From the NCBI GenBank assembly GCA_903822115.1, contig CAIJNU010000075.1:1-10072 (forward strand): 10,072 nt of DNA, written 5' to 3'. This document shows positions 1 through 5,648 of the stretch, piece after piece. The notes below the pieces were generated by a model. The model searched no databases. It saw nothing but the letters and a program-made list of their open reading frames with translations, and was not told where the DNA came from. Source of the DNA: an uncultured Candidatus Peregrinibacteria bacterium. Lineage in GTDB: Bacteria; Patescibacteriota; Gracilibacteria; Peribacterales; Peribacteraceae. Position numbers and translations under genes: made by a program. Numbering within the stretch: position 1 is the first letter of the stretch; the number at the start of each line of letters is the position of its first letter.

Positions 1-1337
1 AGACGCTGCATCCGGCCATCGCCGGAGGGATTCTCTTTCGTCGTGGGGAAAAGGAAGATGTGAAATCGGCGAAGGACCTTGGGATCGCGCCGATCGATCT
101 CATCGTCGTGAATCTCTATCCGTTCAAGCAGGCGCTCGAAGCGAAGAAGCCGGATGAGGAGATGATCGAGCAGATCGATATCGGGGGACCGACACTGCTT
201 CGCGCCGCTGCGAAGAATCACGAGTCGGTCACGGTGGTGTGCGATGCTTCTGATTACGATCGCGTCCTTGCGGAGATTTCGAAGGGCGACACGACGCCGG
301 TGCTTCGTCGAGAACTTGCTGCGAAAGTTTTTCTCCACACATCCGCCTACGATGCGATGATCGCCGAGTATCTGTCCGGGGGAAGGTATCGCGGCATGAT
401 GCTGACGGGAGGGCAGACGTTGCGCTATGGCGAGAACCCGCATCAGTGGGGCAAGTATTATTCGCACTACGAGGATGGAGCATCCGATCGACCCGACGCG
501 TCGTGGGGGACGCTGCTTCAGGGCAAGCCCCTCTCCTACCTCAACATCCTTGATGCGAATGGCGCATGGGAAGCCGTGCATGAATTCGAAGAGCCGACTG
601 CGGTACTCGTGAAGCACGCGACACCCTCGGGGATCGCGTCATATGCCGATATCGATGAGGCATTTCAGCGCGCGTACGACGCCGACCGCCTCTCCGCCTT
701 CGGCGTGGTCATCGCGCTCAACCGTCCTTGCACGGCGGGAATCGTCCAGAAAATTCTCGATCAGAAGATCTTCGTCGAGGTGATCGTCGCTCCCAGCTAC
801 GAGGAGAAGGCGCTGGAATTGATCAAGCAGAAGCCAAATCTCCGTGTCATCATTCAGCACGATGGCGATAAGGTTCGCGATCAAATTCTCTATCGATCGG
901 TGATGGGGGGGCTGCTCGTGCAGGATCATGACAATCGCGTGCTGAACGAGTCGGATCTGAAATCGGTGACGGACAAGCAGCCGACGCCCGCTCAAGTGAA
1001 GGATCTCCTCTTCGCGTGGCGCGCGGTGAAGCACGCGAAATCGAACGCTATCGTGTTCGCGAAGGATTGCGTGACGGTCGGCATCGGTTCCGGGCAGACG
1101 AGCAGGGTCGATGCGACGTGGATCGCGGCGAAGCGCGCGGGCGACAAGGCGAAGGGGGCCGTGATGGCTTCGGATGCATTCTTCCCGTTCCCAGATTCCG
1201 TGGAGGAGGCGGCGAAGCACGGCATTGTAGCCATCGTGCAGCCGGGGGGATCCATTCGGGACGCGGATGTCTTCAAAAAAGCGAATGAACTCGGCATGGC
1301 GATGGTTGTGACGGGGGTGAGGGGATTCCGTCACTGA
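1..1337 (+). CDS. purH: Bifunctional AICAR transformylase / IMP cyclohydrolase, 5' end cut by window
   Basis: Catalyses the last two steps of de novo IMP synthesis in the cytosol: formyl transfer from 10-formyl-THF to AICAR, then ring closure to IMP. The open frame runs from base 3 without a true start (the GTG at 60 is internal), so about 444 residues are visible of a usual 510-530; roughly 65-70 N-terminal residues are missing. The first visible residues, TLHPAIAGGILFRR, match the IMP cyclohydrolase domain, followed by PIDLIVVNLYPF and IDIGGPTLLRAAAKNH. The AICAR transformylase domain shows RYGENPHQ (from about base 423), the catalytic Lys-His pair in VKHATPSG (near 612), and HAKSNAIV, GIGSGQTSRVD and SDAFFPFPDS near the C-terminus, ending RGFRH as in the family. 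The stop is TGA. It converges on the next gene with 8 bases between them and no visible terminator hairpin. Family identity is secure. Confidence 0.97.
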   Translation, partial: TLHPAIAGGILFRRGEKEDVKSAKDLGIAPIDLIVVNLYPFKQALEAKKPDEEMIEQIDIGGPTLLRAAAKNHESVTVVCDASDYDRVLAEISKGDTTPVLRRELAAKVFLHTSAYDAMIAEYLSGGRYRGMMLTGGQTLRYGENPHQWGKYYSHYEDGASDRPDASWGTLLQGKPLSYLNILDANGAWEAVHEFEEPTAVLVKHATPSGIASYADIDEAFQRAYDADRLSAFGVVIALNRPCTAGIVQKILDQKIFVEVIVAPSYEEKALELIKQKPNLRVIIQHDGDKVRDQILYRSVMGGLLVQDHDNRVLNESDLKSVTDKQPTPAQVKDLLFAWRAVKHAKSNAIVFAKDCVTVGIGSGQTSRVDATWIAAKRAGDKAKGAVMASDAFFPFPDSVEEAAKHGIVAIVQPGGSIRDADVFKKANELGMAMVVTGVRGFRH

Positions 1338-1345
1338 GGCAACGC

Positions 1346-1888
1346 TCACTCCCAGCAACAATCGATCGCCTTCTTCACGAGCACGCCGAGCTTGCCCATG
1401 AAGCCGGTCTTCTCCTTGTCGCGGTTGTCGAGCGCCTCCTCGTCGATCTTCCGAATTCCTTCCACCGGAATGAGCTTCATGTTGAGTCCCCAGAAGAGCG
1501 AGTAGAGCTGGTAGGCCTTTTCGAAGAGGTCGCGCGCTTCCTCCTTTTTCCCGGCCGAGAGTGCTTTCGTCCCCACTTCCATCAGGCGCATCGAAGCGGC
1601 GAGGAGGTGCTTACTGATACACCACACTTCGCCCTCGTACTCCTTGATGATTTTCTTGAGGAGGACTTTGCGCATCTCGCGGACGTCGTGGATGAGATCG
1701 TAGTACTCGGGCTTGCCCGTCTTCGCGCCCGTGAAGAAGAAATGCTCCTCGATTGAGACGAGGTTCATGATCGCGATGGAGAGATCCTGATCCGAGGAGA
1801 GATCCATCTTCTCCTGCTTCTTCATGGAATCGACGCGATCGATGAACGCGTTGAGCTTGTCCATGGAGATGTCTGAGTCCTGCGCCAT
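1346..1888 (-). CDS. Conserved-looking soluble helical protein of unknown function (180 aa)
   Basis: Function not recognised. The 180-residue product has no signal peptide or membrane span, is rich in charged residues (Lys, Glu, Asp) and is predicted by eye to be almost all alpha-helical. Its centre (roughly residues 45-105) has a dense, motif-like run including SIEEHFFFTGAKTGKPEYYD, REMRKVLLKK and the stretch WCISKHLLAASMRLMEVG, which looks like the core of a conserved family; I recall similar proteins from Patescibacteria but cannot verify this. Residues 106-140 (KALSAGKKEEARDLFEKAYQL) resemble one TPR-like helical hairpin. The ATG at 1888 lies 1 base after the stop codon of the upstream membrane gene, so the two are almost certainly cotranscribed and probably translationally coupled; no Shine-Dalgarno is visible. 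The C-terminus ends in CCWE. Confidence 0.85.
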   Translation of the reverse strand: MAQDSDISMDKLNAFIDRVDSMKKQEKMDLSSDQDLSIAIMNLVSIEEHFFFTGAKTGKPEYYDLIHDVREMRKVLLKKIIKEYEGEVWCISKHLLAASMRLMEVGTKALSAGKKEEARDLFEKAYQLYSLFWGLNMKLIPVEGIRKIDEEALDNRDKEKTGFMGKLGVLVKKAIDCCWE

Positions 1889-1889
1889 A

Positions 1890-2411
1890 TCAGAAGGGGG
1901 GGAAACGCTTTGCGATGAAGTAGAAGACGATGCTGAGGAGGAAGAGCGAGCCGACGGGCCACAGGACTTTCTGCAGCGGGAACCACGCGTGGCCGCCGTT
2001 GCGCTTCTTGAGTGCTTGGTATCGATCGTGTGCGACGTAGTAGGCGATGGAACCGAAGATGATGCCGACGAGGAGGCGGTCGTAACCGAAGATCGTATTG
2101 AGCGGATGACCGATGAACCCCATCCACTGGAGCGGCCATATCATCATCGCATACCAGAGCACGGTCGTGAGGAGGTCGCGGCCCTTGAAGTGGATCTTGC
2201 GCTTCTTCAGCCAGTTGATCGTCCAGATGATGAATGCGACCGTCAGTCCGCCGACCCACAAGCCCGTCACGAGGTCATCGATGCCAAACTTCTTGGCGAT
2301 TCCGATGCCGGCTCCGGCGGCAAGCGCGCACAGCGGACACTGCGCGGCTGCGCCCGGTGCGGCTGCGAGCAGGGCGAGGGTGGCGGCGGAGAGAAAGAGG
2401 CGTCGGTTCAT
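1890..2411 (-). CDS. Signal-peptide, CPLC-motif protein with four membrane spans, function unknown
   Basis: I place the start at the internal ATG at 2411 (173 residues), not the ATG at 2468, because MNRRLFLSAATLALLAAAPG is a textbook signal peptide while the 19 upstream residues are Pro/Ser-rich and unlike a leader. A TATAAT sits 12 bases before this ATG. After cleavage near AAAQ the mature protein would start with CPLC, a CxxC pair on the outer face that could bind metal or form a disulfide. Four hydrophobic spans follow (around LWVGGLTVAFIIWTINWL, LLTTVLWYAMMIWPLQWMGF, LLVGIIFGSIAYYVA and LWPVGSLFLLSIVFYFIA), separated by short Lys/Arg-rich loops. The length and layout suggest an envelope protein. 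It lies 61 bases after recR and 1 base before the next gene. I do not recognise a named family; thiol-disulfide or metal handling is only a guess from CPLC. Confidence 0.82.
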   Translation of the reverse strand: MNRRLFLSAATLALLAAAPGAAAQCPLCALAAGAGIGIAKKFGIDDLVTGLWVGGLTVAFIIWTINWLKKRKIHFKGRDLLTTVLWYAMMIWPLQWMGFIGHPLNTIFGYDRLLVGIIFGSIAYYVAHDRYQALKKRNGGHAWFPLQKVLWPVGSLFLLSIVFYFIAKRFPPF

Positions 2412-2472
2412 GAGAGCCTTGGGATTATAGGGAGAAGGGGTGGGAGGCGAAAGGGAGCATTGGCTCATTAAC

Positions 2473-3066
2473 TTAGAGATTTCGTCTTCCCTCGAGAGCT
2501 TCGCGGAGCGTCACCTGGTCGGCAAATTCGATGTCCGCCCCCATCGGCAGTCCGTGCGCGAGGCGGGTGACGTGCGTTTTTTCCGCGATTTGTGAACGGA
2601 TGTACGAGGCGGTGGCGTCTCCCTCCACATCGGGATTCGTCGCGATGATGACTTCCTTGATGTCCCCCGCATTCACGCGCTCAATGAGTTCACGGAGCCG
2701 CAATTGCTCCGGCCCCATCCCGTCGATCGGCGAGAGCACGCCGTGGAGCACGTGGTAAGCGCCGCGGTAGGACGTCTTCTCGAATGCGACGACTTCGAGC
2801 GGATCTTCCACGACGAGGATCGTCGCGGCGTCGCGTGCAGAGTCGGCGCAGATCTGGCAGGTTTCAGAGAGCGTCACCATCTGACACACCTTGCAGTACT
2901 TCAGTTCGTTTCGAAGATTTTGCAGCGCGTCTCCGAGCGATTCCGGAGAAGCTTTCTGACTGCGCAAGAGGTAGAAGGTCAGCCGCTCCGCGGACTTTGG
3001 TCCGATGCCCGGGAGCTTCTGGAATTCCTCGATGACGTTGAGGATTTGCGGGGGGAGGAGGGACAT
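2473..3066 (-). CDS. recR: Recombination mediator protein RecR
   Basis: Part of the RecFOR pathway, which loads RecA onto SSB-coated single-stranded gaps. The 197-residue length is typical of the family. Domains in order: helix-hairpin-helix with LPGIGPKSAERL (residues 18-29); a C4 zinc finger with Cys58, Cys61, Cys70 and Cys73; a Toprim domain starting ILVVEDPLEV (83-92), with HGVLSPIDGMGP (108-119), NPDVEGDAT (144-152) and the C-terminal GLPMGADIEFADQVTL (172-187), followed by the usual wedge-like tail. All expected landmarks are present, so it should be functional. The ATG at 3066 gives the family N-terminus MSLLPPQ; no Shine-Dalgarno precedes it. The upstream flank is a heptamer repeat array, of which the last unit lies 6 bases before the ATG and contains CATACT, a weak -10-like hexamer. 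smpB lies upstream in the same direction. Confidence 0.97.
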   Translation of the reverse strand: MSLLPPQILNVIEEFQKLPGIGPKSAERLTFYLLRSQKASPESLGDALQNLRNELKYCKVCQMVTLSETCQICADSARDAATILVVEDPLEVVAFEKTSYRGAYHVLHGVLSPIDGMGPEQLRLRELIERVNAGDIKEVIIATNPDVEGDATASYIRSQIAEKTHVTRLAHGLPMGADIEFADQVTLREALEGRRNL

Positions 3067-3072
3067 AGGAAG

Positions 3073-3153
3073 AGTATGTAGTATTCAGTATTGAGTATGG
3101 AGGAAAGTAATTCTCTCTGGATACTAAATACTCAATACTTAATACTCAATACT
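3073..3153. repeat. Inverted array of degenerate AGTATTN heptamers between smpB and recR
   Basis: Four tandem 7-base units of form AGTATNN lie at 3073-3100 (AGTATGT, AGTATTC, AGTATTG, AGTATGG). After an 18-base spacer, five units of the reverse complement form (NNATACT: GGATACT, AAATACT, CAATACT, TAATACT, CAATACT) lie at 3119-3153. The two halves can pair into a long, AT-rich imperfect hairpin. The unit carries stop codons in more than one frame, and the smpB stop TGA falls inside the array. Function is unknown: a transcript-end hairpin, a protein-binding array or a neutral expansion are all possible. Degenerate heptameric tandem repeats (STRR) are known in cyanobacteria, but no relation is claimed. 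Confidence 0.85.
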
Positions 3154-3583
3154 CACCTCCTTCCCGGATCTTTCTCCCCATCTCCCTCTCCTTGATCTTG
3201 TGCCGCTTGTCGAGCTTCTTACGCCCCCGTCCGATGCCGAGCAGCACTTTGATGAAGCGGCCGGCGTGCACTTCGAGCGGCAGGATGCTCATGCCTTTCT
3301 CCGATGCCACCGAAGCGAGTTTCTGCGATTCGCGCGTATTGAGGAGGAGGGGACGGTCGCGCTCGGGATCGTAATCACTGACGGTTGCGAATTTGTACGG
3401 AGCGATCTTCACGCTCTTCAGGATGGGTTTACCGCCAAGGAAAGAGACGTAGGCGCCGGCGAGATTCACCTGACCCATGCGACAGGATTTCACCTCTTGC
3501 CCCGTCAGCATCACGCCCGCTTCGAGTGTTTCCGTGATCTCGAAGTCGAACCGTGCCCGACGATTTTGGGCTACCATCTTCAT
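3146..3583 (-). CDS. smpB: SsrA (tmRNA)-binding protein SmpB
   Basis: SmpB binds the tRNA-like part of tmRNA and brings it to stalled ribosomes for trans-translation. The product is 145 residues, slightly shorter than the usual 150-160. Family signatures are clear: MKMVAQNRRARFDFEI at the N-terminus, LTGQEVKSCRMGQVNL (26-41) of the OB-fold core, PERDRPLLLNTRE (73-85), and the basic C-terminal KKLDKRHKIKERE (122-134), which in the ribosome forms the decoding-centre helix. The tail ends GGEY: the last codons (Glu, Tyr, stop) are written by a heptamer repeat array (3119-3153) that overlaps the 3' end. The ATG at 3583 has no Shine-Dalgarno; a weak CATACT lies exactly 6 bases upstream. A candidate structured RNA is transcribed divergently on the other side of the intergenic region. 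Confidence 0.97.
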   Translation of the reverse strand: MKMVAQNRRARFDFEITETLEAGVMLTGQEVKSCRMGQVNLAGAYVSFLGGKPILKSVKIAPYKFATVSDYDPERDRPLLLNTRESQKLASVASEKGMSILPLEVHAGRFIKVLLGIGRGRKKLDKRHKIKEREMGRKIREGGEY

Positions 3584-3650
3584 GGCGTCAGTATGGGCAA
3601 TTTGGCGCGAAAGGCAAAGGAGAAGCCCCTGGGATCCATGTCATTGATAG

Positions 3651-3678
3651 TTGACAGATGGTTATCTTCGGATAGAAT
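3651..3678 (+). promoter_or_regulatory. Strong sigma70-type promoter for candidate RNA gene
   Basis: A perfect -35 hexamer TTGACA (3651-3656), a 16-base spacer and a 5-of-6 -10 hexamer TAGAAT (3673-3678) lie on the plus strand. It is the closest match to the consensus that I found in the window. The expected start of transcription is near 3685. No protein gene on the plus strand follows before 8314, so it most likely drives the structured RNA at 3685-4000. Confidence 0.65.
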
Positions 3679-3684
3679 ACTTCA

Positions 3685-4000
3685 GCTGACATCTTTTTCC
3701 CCTGTCTTTCCCCGTACTCTTTGAGAGTGTGGAGAAAGACAGCGGGAACCCCTATTGGGGCCGAGGTGTTGGCTCCATCGGGGGCTTCGCTGTTATCAGC
3801 TAGAAAGTCCCCTTTCTTTAAATATTCATTCAATATCTAGATCTGGCATGCGTGTCATGGTGAGGTGCTCGCGCTTTCGCCTTCGTGGATTTTTGCTATG
3901 CAAAAAGCACCTCAGGCTGACACGGTTAGGATCAGCAGAAGAGAGCGAGCCACGAACCATCACGCTTGTTAACATTGGCAGTTATTTCTCGGAATCATAA
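3685..4000 (+). ncRNA. Candidate stand-alone structured RNA, family unassigned (ends approximate)
   Basis: Downstream of a near-consensus promoter, this stretch has no convincing ORF but a chain of strong hairpins. H1 at 3697-3748 has about 23 base pairs with one mismatch (3711/3733), one bulge (3743) and loop TTG. H2 at 3749-3760 is CCCC/GGGG with loop TATT. H3 at 3780-3812 pairs GGGGGCTT with AAGTCCCC and has an inner GCTG/CAGC stem. H4 at 3851-3924 pairs CGTGTCA with TGACACG and, after a 3x3 internal loop, TGAGGTGCT with AGCACCTCA; it encloses small hairpins GCG/CGC (3871-3880) and TTTTGC/GCAAAA (3891-3905). The region 3925-4000 holds nothing I can place. tmRNA, RNase P, SRP and 6S landmarks were sought and not found. 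The 5' end follows from the promoter; the 3' end is a guess, with the 4002-4035 hairpin as the likely boundary. Strand is inferred from the promoter, since hairpins alone are strand-neutral. An antisense or 5'-leader role for smpB on the other strand is the main alternative. Confidence 0.5.
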
Positions 4001-4001
4001 A

Positions 4002-4035
4002 ACACGCCACCCGTTTTCGGTTCGGGGTGGCGTGT
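4002..4035 (-). terminator. 11-bp GC-rich terminator hairpin between convergent transcripts
   Basis: ACACGCCACCC (4002-4012) pairs perfectly with GGGTGGCGTGT (4025-4035) around a 12-base loop. On the minus strand the stem runs straight into a short T tract (TTTTAT), 14 bases after the stop codon of the membrane-protein gene at 4049, so it is a good intrinsic terminator for that gene. In the plus direction the stem is not followed by a T run, so ending the candidate RNA here would be less efficient or need another factor. Confidence 0.75.
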
Positions 4036-4048
4036 GGAAATTTCAGAG

Positions 4049-4891
4049 TCAGGCTTTCTTCGGGTTCTCAAGGATCGTCAGAGCGAGCTTGGTGCCGAAG
4101 ACGACCATGAACGCGCCGCAGATCATATTGACGGTCGGGAGGATGAGAACGCCGAGCTTTCCGAGAACGACCGCGAGGATCATCTCTACGATCATAATGA
4201 CGATGCCCACGACGAGTGCGTTGCCGACGATCTTCCCCCAGTATCCCGCCGAGCGATTCCAGCTGAGTTTCACACTCTCGATGATTCTCTTCTTCTCCGA
4301 AACGAGAAGGACGGGAGCGAGAAGGAGGCGCGGTCCGATGATGATCGTGAGGATGAGATTGATGAGGGGGATCGGCAGCCAGACGAGGCTGGCGATGCCT
4401 GCGACAATGCTGACGCCGAGGAGCGGCAGGTACACAGTGGCAACGCGCTTCATGGTGGCGCTTCCCGATTTGTCCTCAAGAGTGATGAGGAAGATGAACG
4501 CGTTGAGTGCGAGGGAGAGGAGACCGACGATGACGCCCATGACGACGAAGATGGCGCCCAAATGCAGGAAGGACGGGAGGAATGTTCGTGCAGCCTCGCG
4601 GGGATTTTGAGGCATGTTCTGTGCGGCTTGCTCAGTTTCCTTCTGCAGTTCCTGGAGCGCGGTCGTGTCCCCCTGCTGCACGCGCTGCTGGAGCTCTTGG
4701 ATGCGCGCCATGTCGAGGCCGGCAGAGTTGATAGCTCTCTGTGCGATGGGTGCGGCATTGCCCGCGGAGACCACTTGAACAATCGTGACGATGATGCCCA
4801 CCACGATGGCGGCGGCGAGAATGACACTGAGACGTTTCATGAAAAATTTCCAGCTTTGGGAGACGATGGAACCAAGGGGCGTTGCTGCCAT
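4049..4891 (-). CDS. Polytopic membrane protein resembling GDPD-membrane-domain / YciC type
   Basis: A 280-residue integral membrane protein of uncertain function. The N-terminus (SIVSQSWKFFMKR) leads into a first span at about 21-43. A hydrophilic, Gln/Glu-rich helical loop follows (about 55-100, with repeated LQ/QQ and a possible short coiled coil). Further spans lie at about 110-137, 152-197 (one or two passes), 222-244 and 250-272. The segment GPRLLLAPVLLVSEKKRIIE plus SVKLSWNRSAGYWGKIVG (186-223) is the feature I recognise: the pattern of Leu/Ala-Pro, Val-x-Glu, then Ser-x-x-Leu-Ser-Trp and an aromatic/Gly-rich turn is typical of the membrane domain found with glycerophosphodiester phosphodiesterases and of YciC/UPF0259-like proteins. 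No enzymatic domain is attached. The ATG at 4891 is the only sensible start; no good Shine-Dalgarno is present. A strong terminator follows. Confidence 0.85.
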   Translation of the reverse strand: MAATPLGSIVSQSWKFFMKRLSVILAAAIVVGIIVTIVQVVSAGNAAPIAQRAINSAGLDMARIQELQQRVQQGDTTALQELQKETEQAAQNMPQNPREAARTFLPSFLHLGAIFVVMGVIVGLLSLALNAFIFLITLEDKSGSATMKRVATVYLPLLGVSIVAGIASLVWLPIPLINLILTIIIGPRLLLAPVLLVSEKKRIIESVKLSWNRSAGYWGKIVGNALVVGIVIMIVEMILAVVLGKLGVLILPTVNMICGAFMVVFGTKLALTILENPKKA

Positions 4892-4914
4892 GGCAGGGGG
4901 GTGGGAAGGAATAC

Positions 4915-4943
4915 AAAAAATGCTACCGATGTCCGGTGACCAT
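4915..4943 (-). terminator. Possible intrinsic terminator after the 78-aa membrane gene
   Basis: On the minus strand, ACCG (4937-4934 region) and CGGT (4928-4925 region) form a short stem around GACAT. Outer ATG/CAT pairs close an internal loop, and six Ts (4920-4915) follow directly. The stem is short, so termination is plausible but not sure. Confidence 0.4.
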
Positions 4944-4961
4944 CACAAGAGACGGCTCTCT

Positions 4962-5198
4962 TCAATTCGCCTGCAGCTGCGCCAGATTATCCCTCGCTAC
5001 CTGAGCGATTCGATCGAGACGATCGTTACGCGCTTCATCCGTGAACTGTGCGGCGTCGCTCGAAGCGTTCCCCTTGAAGAGCATGGCTTGGAGCGGAGGA
5101 GAAACGAGCGTGTACCCTTCGTAGAGGAGCAGCGCGATTGCGGCGCCGCCGAGCGCACCGAGAACCTGCCGGACGAGGGGGATCTTTCGGAAGTTCAT
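4962..5198 (-). CDS. Small single-span membrane protein, function unknown (78 aa)
   Basis: I do not recognise a family. The N-terminus MNFRKIPLVR is basic and is followed by a hydrophobic, Gly/Ala-rich span (about residues 11-32, VLGALGGAAIALLLYEGYTL), then a hydrophilic segment (43-78) rich in Asp, Arg, Ala and Gln that looks helical. A signal anchor with a short extracytoplasmic tail is the simplest reading (N-in by the positive-inside rule). The ATG at 5198 is supported by the good N-terminal topology signal and by a promoter-like pair just upstream (TGGAAA, 17 bases, TACAAT). That pair would leave a leader of only about 8 bases, and no Shine-Dalgarno fits. A possible terminator follows the stop. 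It could be real but lineage-specific. Confidence 0.7.
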   Translation of the reverse strand: MNFRKIPLVRQVLGALGGAAIALLLYEGYTLVSPPLQAMLFKGNASSDAAQFTDEARNDRLDRIAQVARDNLAQLQAN

Positions 5199-5212
5199 GT
5201 TTGTTTCATGAC

Positions 5213-5241
5213 ATTGTAGCAGATTTTGCCGGATATTTCCA
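5213..5241 (-). promoter_or_regulatory. Promoter-like pair ahead of the 78-aa membrane gene
   Basis: On the minus strand, TGGAAA (5241-5236; 4 of 6 to the -35 consensus), a 17-base spacer and TACAAT (5218-5213; 5 of 6 to the -10 consensus) precede the ATG at 5198 by 14 bases. The predicted start site near 5206 would give an almost leaderless mRNA. Confidence 0.4.
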
Positions 5242-5249
5242 CCTCCTTC

Positions 5250-5648
5250 TTATGCGTCGCGCCTCAGGCTGCTCTTGTGTTTGTCGGGTTCAAAGGCCGC
5301 CAGCCGCTCCACGGCAATGCCCAAGGACGCAAAGGTTTCCTCCGTGATGCCGGGGGGAAGCCGTTGATCGTAGCCGAGGAGAATGCGTGAGGGGCGGATG
5401 GCTCGCACGGGCGCGAGGAAATCGTCCGCGTCTCCGAGGATGACATGCACGGAGGGGAAGAGATGCTCGATGGTCGCGCGCCGTTCCTCTTCTCCCAGAT
5501 CCGGCAATCGTCCTTTGATTTTCTCCACGTTCGCATCCCTCGCCACCACGACCGTGACGTTCCCTCGCTTGAGAGCCTCGCGAATCACGAAGTCGTGACC
5601 GGGATGGAAGTGGTCGAACGTGCCGAAGAGGAGGATGGTTGGGGGCAC
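5250..5648 (-). CDS. HxGH-family nucleotidyltransferase (cytidylyltransferase-like, FAD-synthetase/RibL-like)
   Basis: A 132-residue single-domain Rossmann nucleotidyltransferase. The N-terminal LLFGTFDHFHPGH (6-18) holds the nucleotide-binding HxGH signature (His15-His18). VVVARDANVEKIKGRLP (33-49) and the EEERRATIE helix (53-61) are typical of the small cytidylyltransferase-like clade. LGYDQ (91-95) takes the place of the second nucleotide-binding motif, and KSSLRR (125-130) that of the family's C-terminal (K)SSxxR/ISSTxIR element. Enzymes of this shape join a nucleoside monophosphate from CTP or ATP to a phosphorylated partner (FMN, glycerol-3-phosphate, ethanolamine phosphate); the sequence is most like archaeal-type FAD synthetases, but the substrate cannot be fixed from sequence. 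The start is GTG at 5648; a TATCAT lies 6 bases upstream and there is no Shine-Dalgarno. Stop TAA. Confidence 0.9.
   Translation of the reverse strand: MPPTILLFGTFDHFHPGHDFVIREALKRGNVTVVVARDANVEKIKGRLPDLGEEERRATIEHLFPSVHVILGDADDFLAPVRAIRPSRILLGYDQRLPPGITEETFASLGIAVERLAAFEPDKHKSSLRRDA

Noticed and set aside
1338..1345. Terminator between convergent purH and the 180-aa gene
   Set aside because: Only 8 bases separate the stop codons and no hairpin with a T tract was seen around them on either strand.
639..1361. 240-codon minus-strand ORF opposite purH
   Set aside because: Shadow of purH, whose plus-strand frame has every family motif; the Arg/His/Leu-rich translation is typical of antisense frames.
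3588..3833. 81-codon minus-strand ORF ending 4 bases before smpB
   Set aside because: It reads through the reverse complement of two strong hairpins and the promoter, has no ribosome-binding site and an unconvincing composition. It would deserve another look only if homologues conserve it.
3755..4000. 81-codon plus-strand ORF inside the candidate RNA
   Set aside because: It would start on TTG within a hairpin stem, has no Shine-Dalgarno, and its composition (many Arg, Cys, Ser) does not resemble the window's proteins; the strong pairing stems explain the sequence better.
3685..4035. tmRNA (ssrA), RNase P RNA, SRP RNA or 6S RNA
   Set aside because: The stretch 3757-3790 loosely resembles a tmRNA 5' end (GGGGCCGA then TTGGCTCC and GGGG), but no matching GGCCCC-ACCA acceptor, T-arm or tag ORF ending like LAA is found downstream on either strand. 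RNase P signatures (GGAAAGTCC, ACAGAA), the SRP apical GGAAG loop motif and a single 6S-like rod are also absent. A covariance-model search is needed to exclude diverged forms.
4034..4939. 301-codon plus-strand ORF
   Set aside because: Antisense of a clear polytopic membrane protein; the Asp/Glu/His-rich product is the expected mirror of hydrophobic codons.
5195..5209. Four-codon upstream ORF (M-K-Q-T) whose TGA overlaps the ATG of the 78-aa gene
   Set aside because: The ATGA overlap is neat, but the best promoter would start transcription at about 5206, inside this mini-ORF, and it has no Shine-Dalgarno in range; probably chance.
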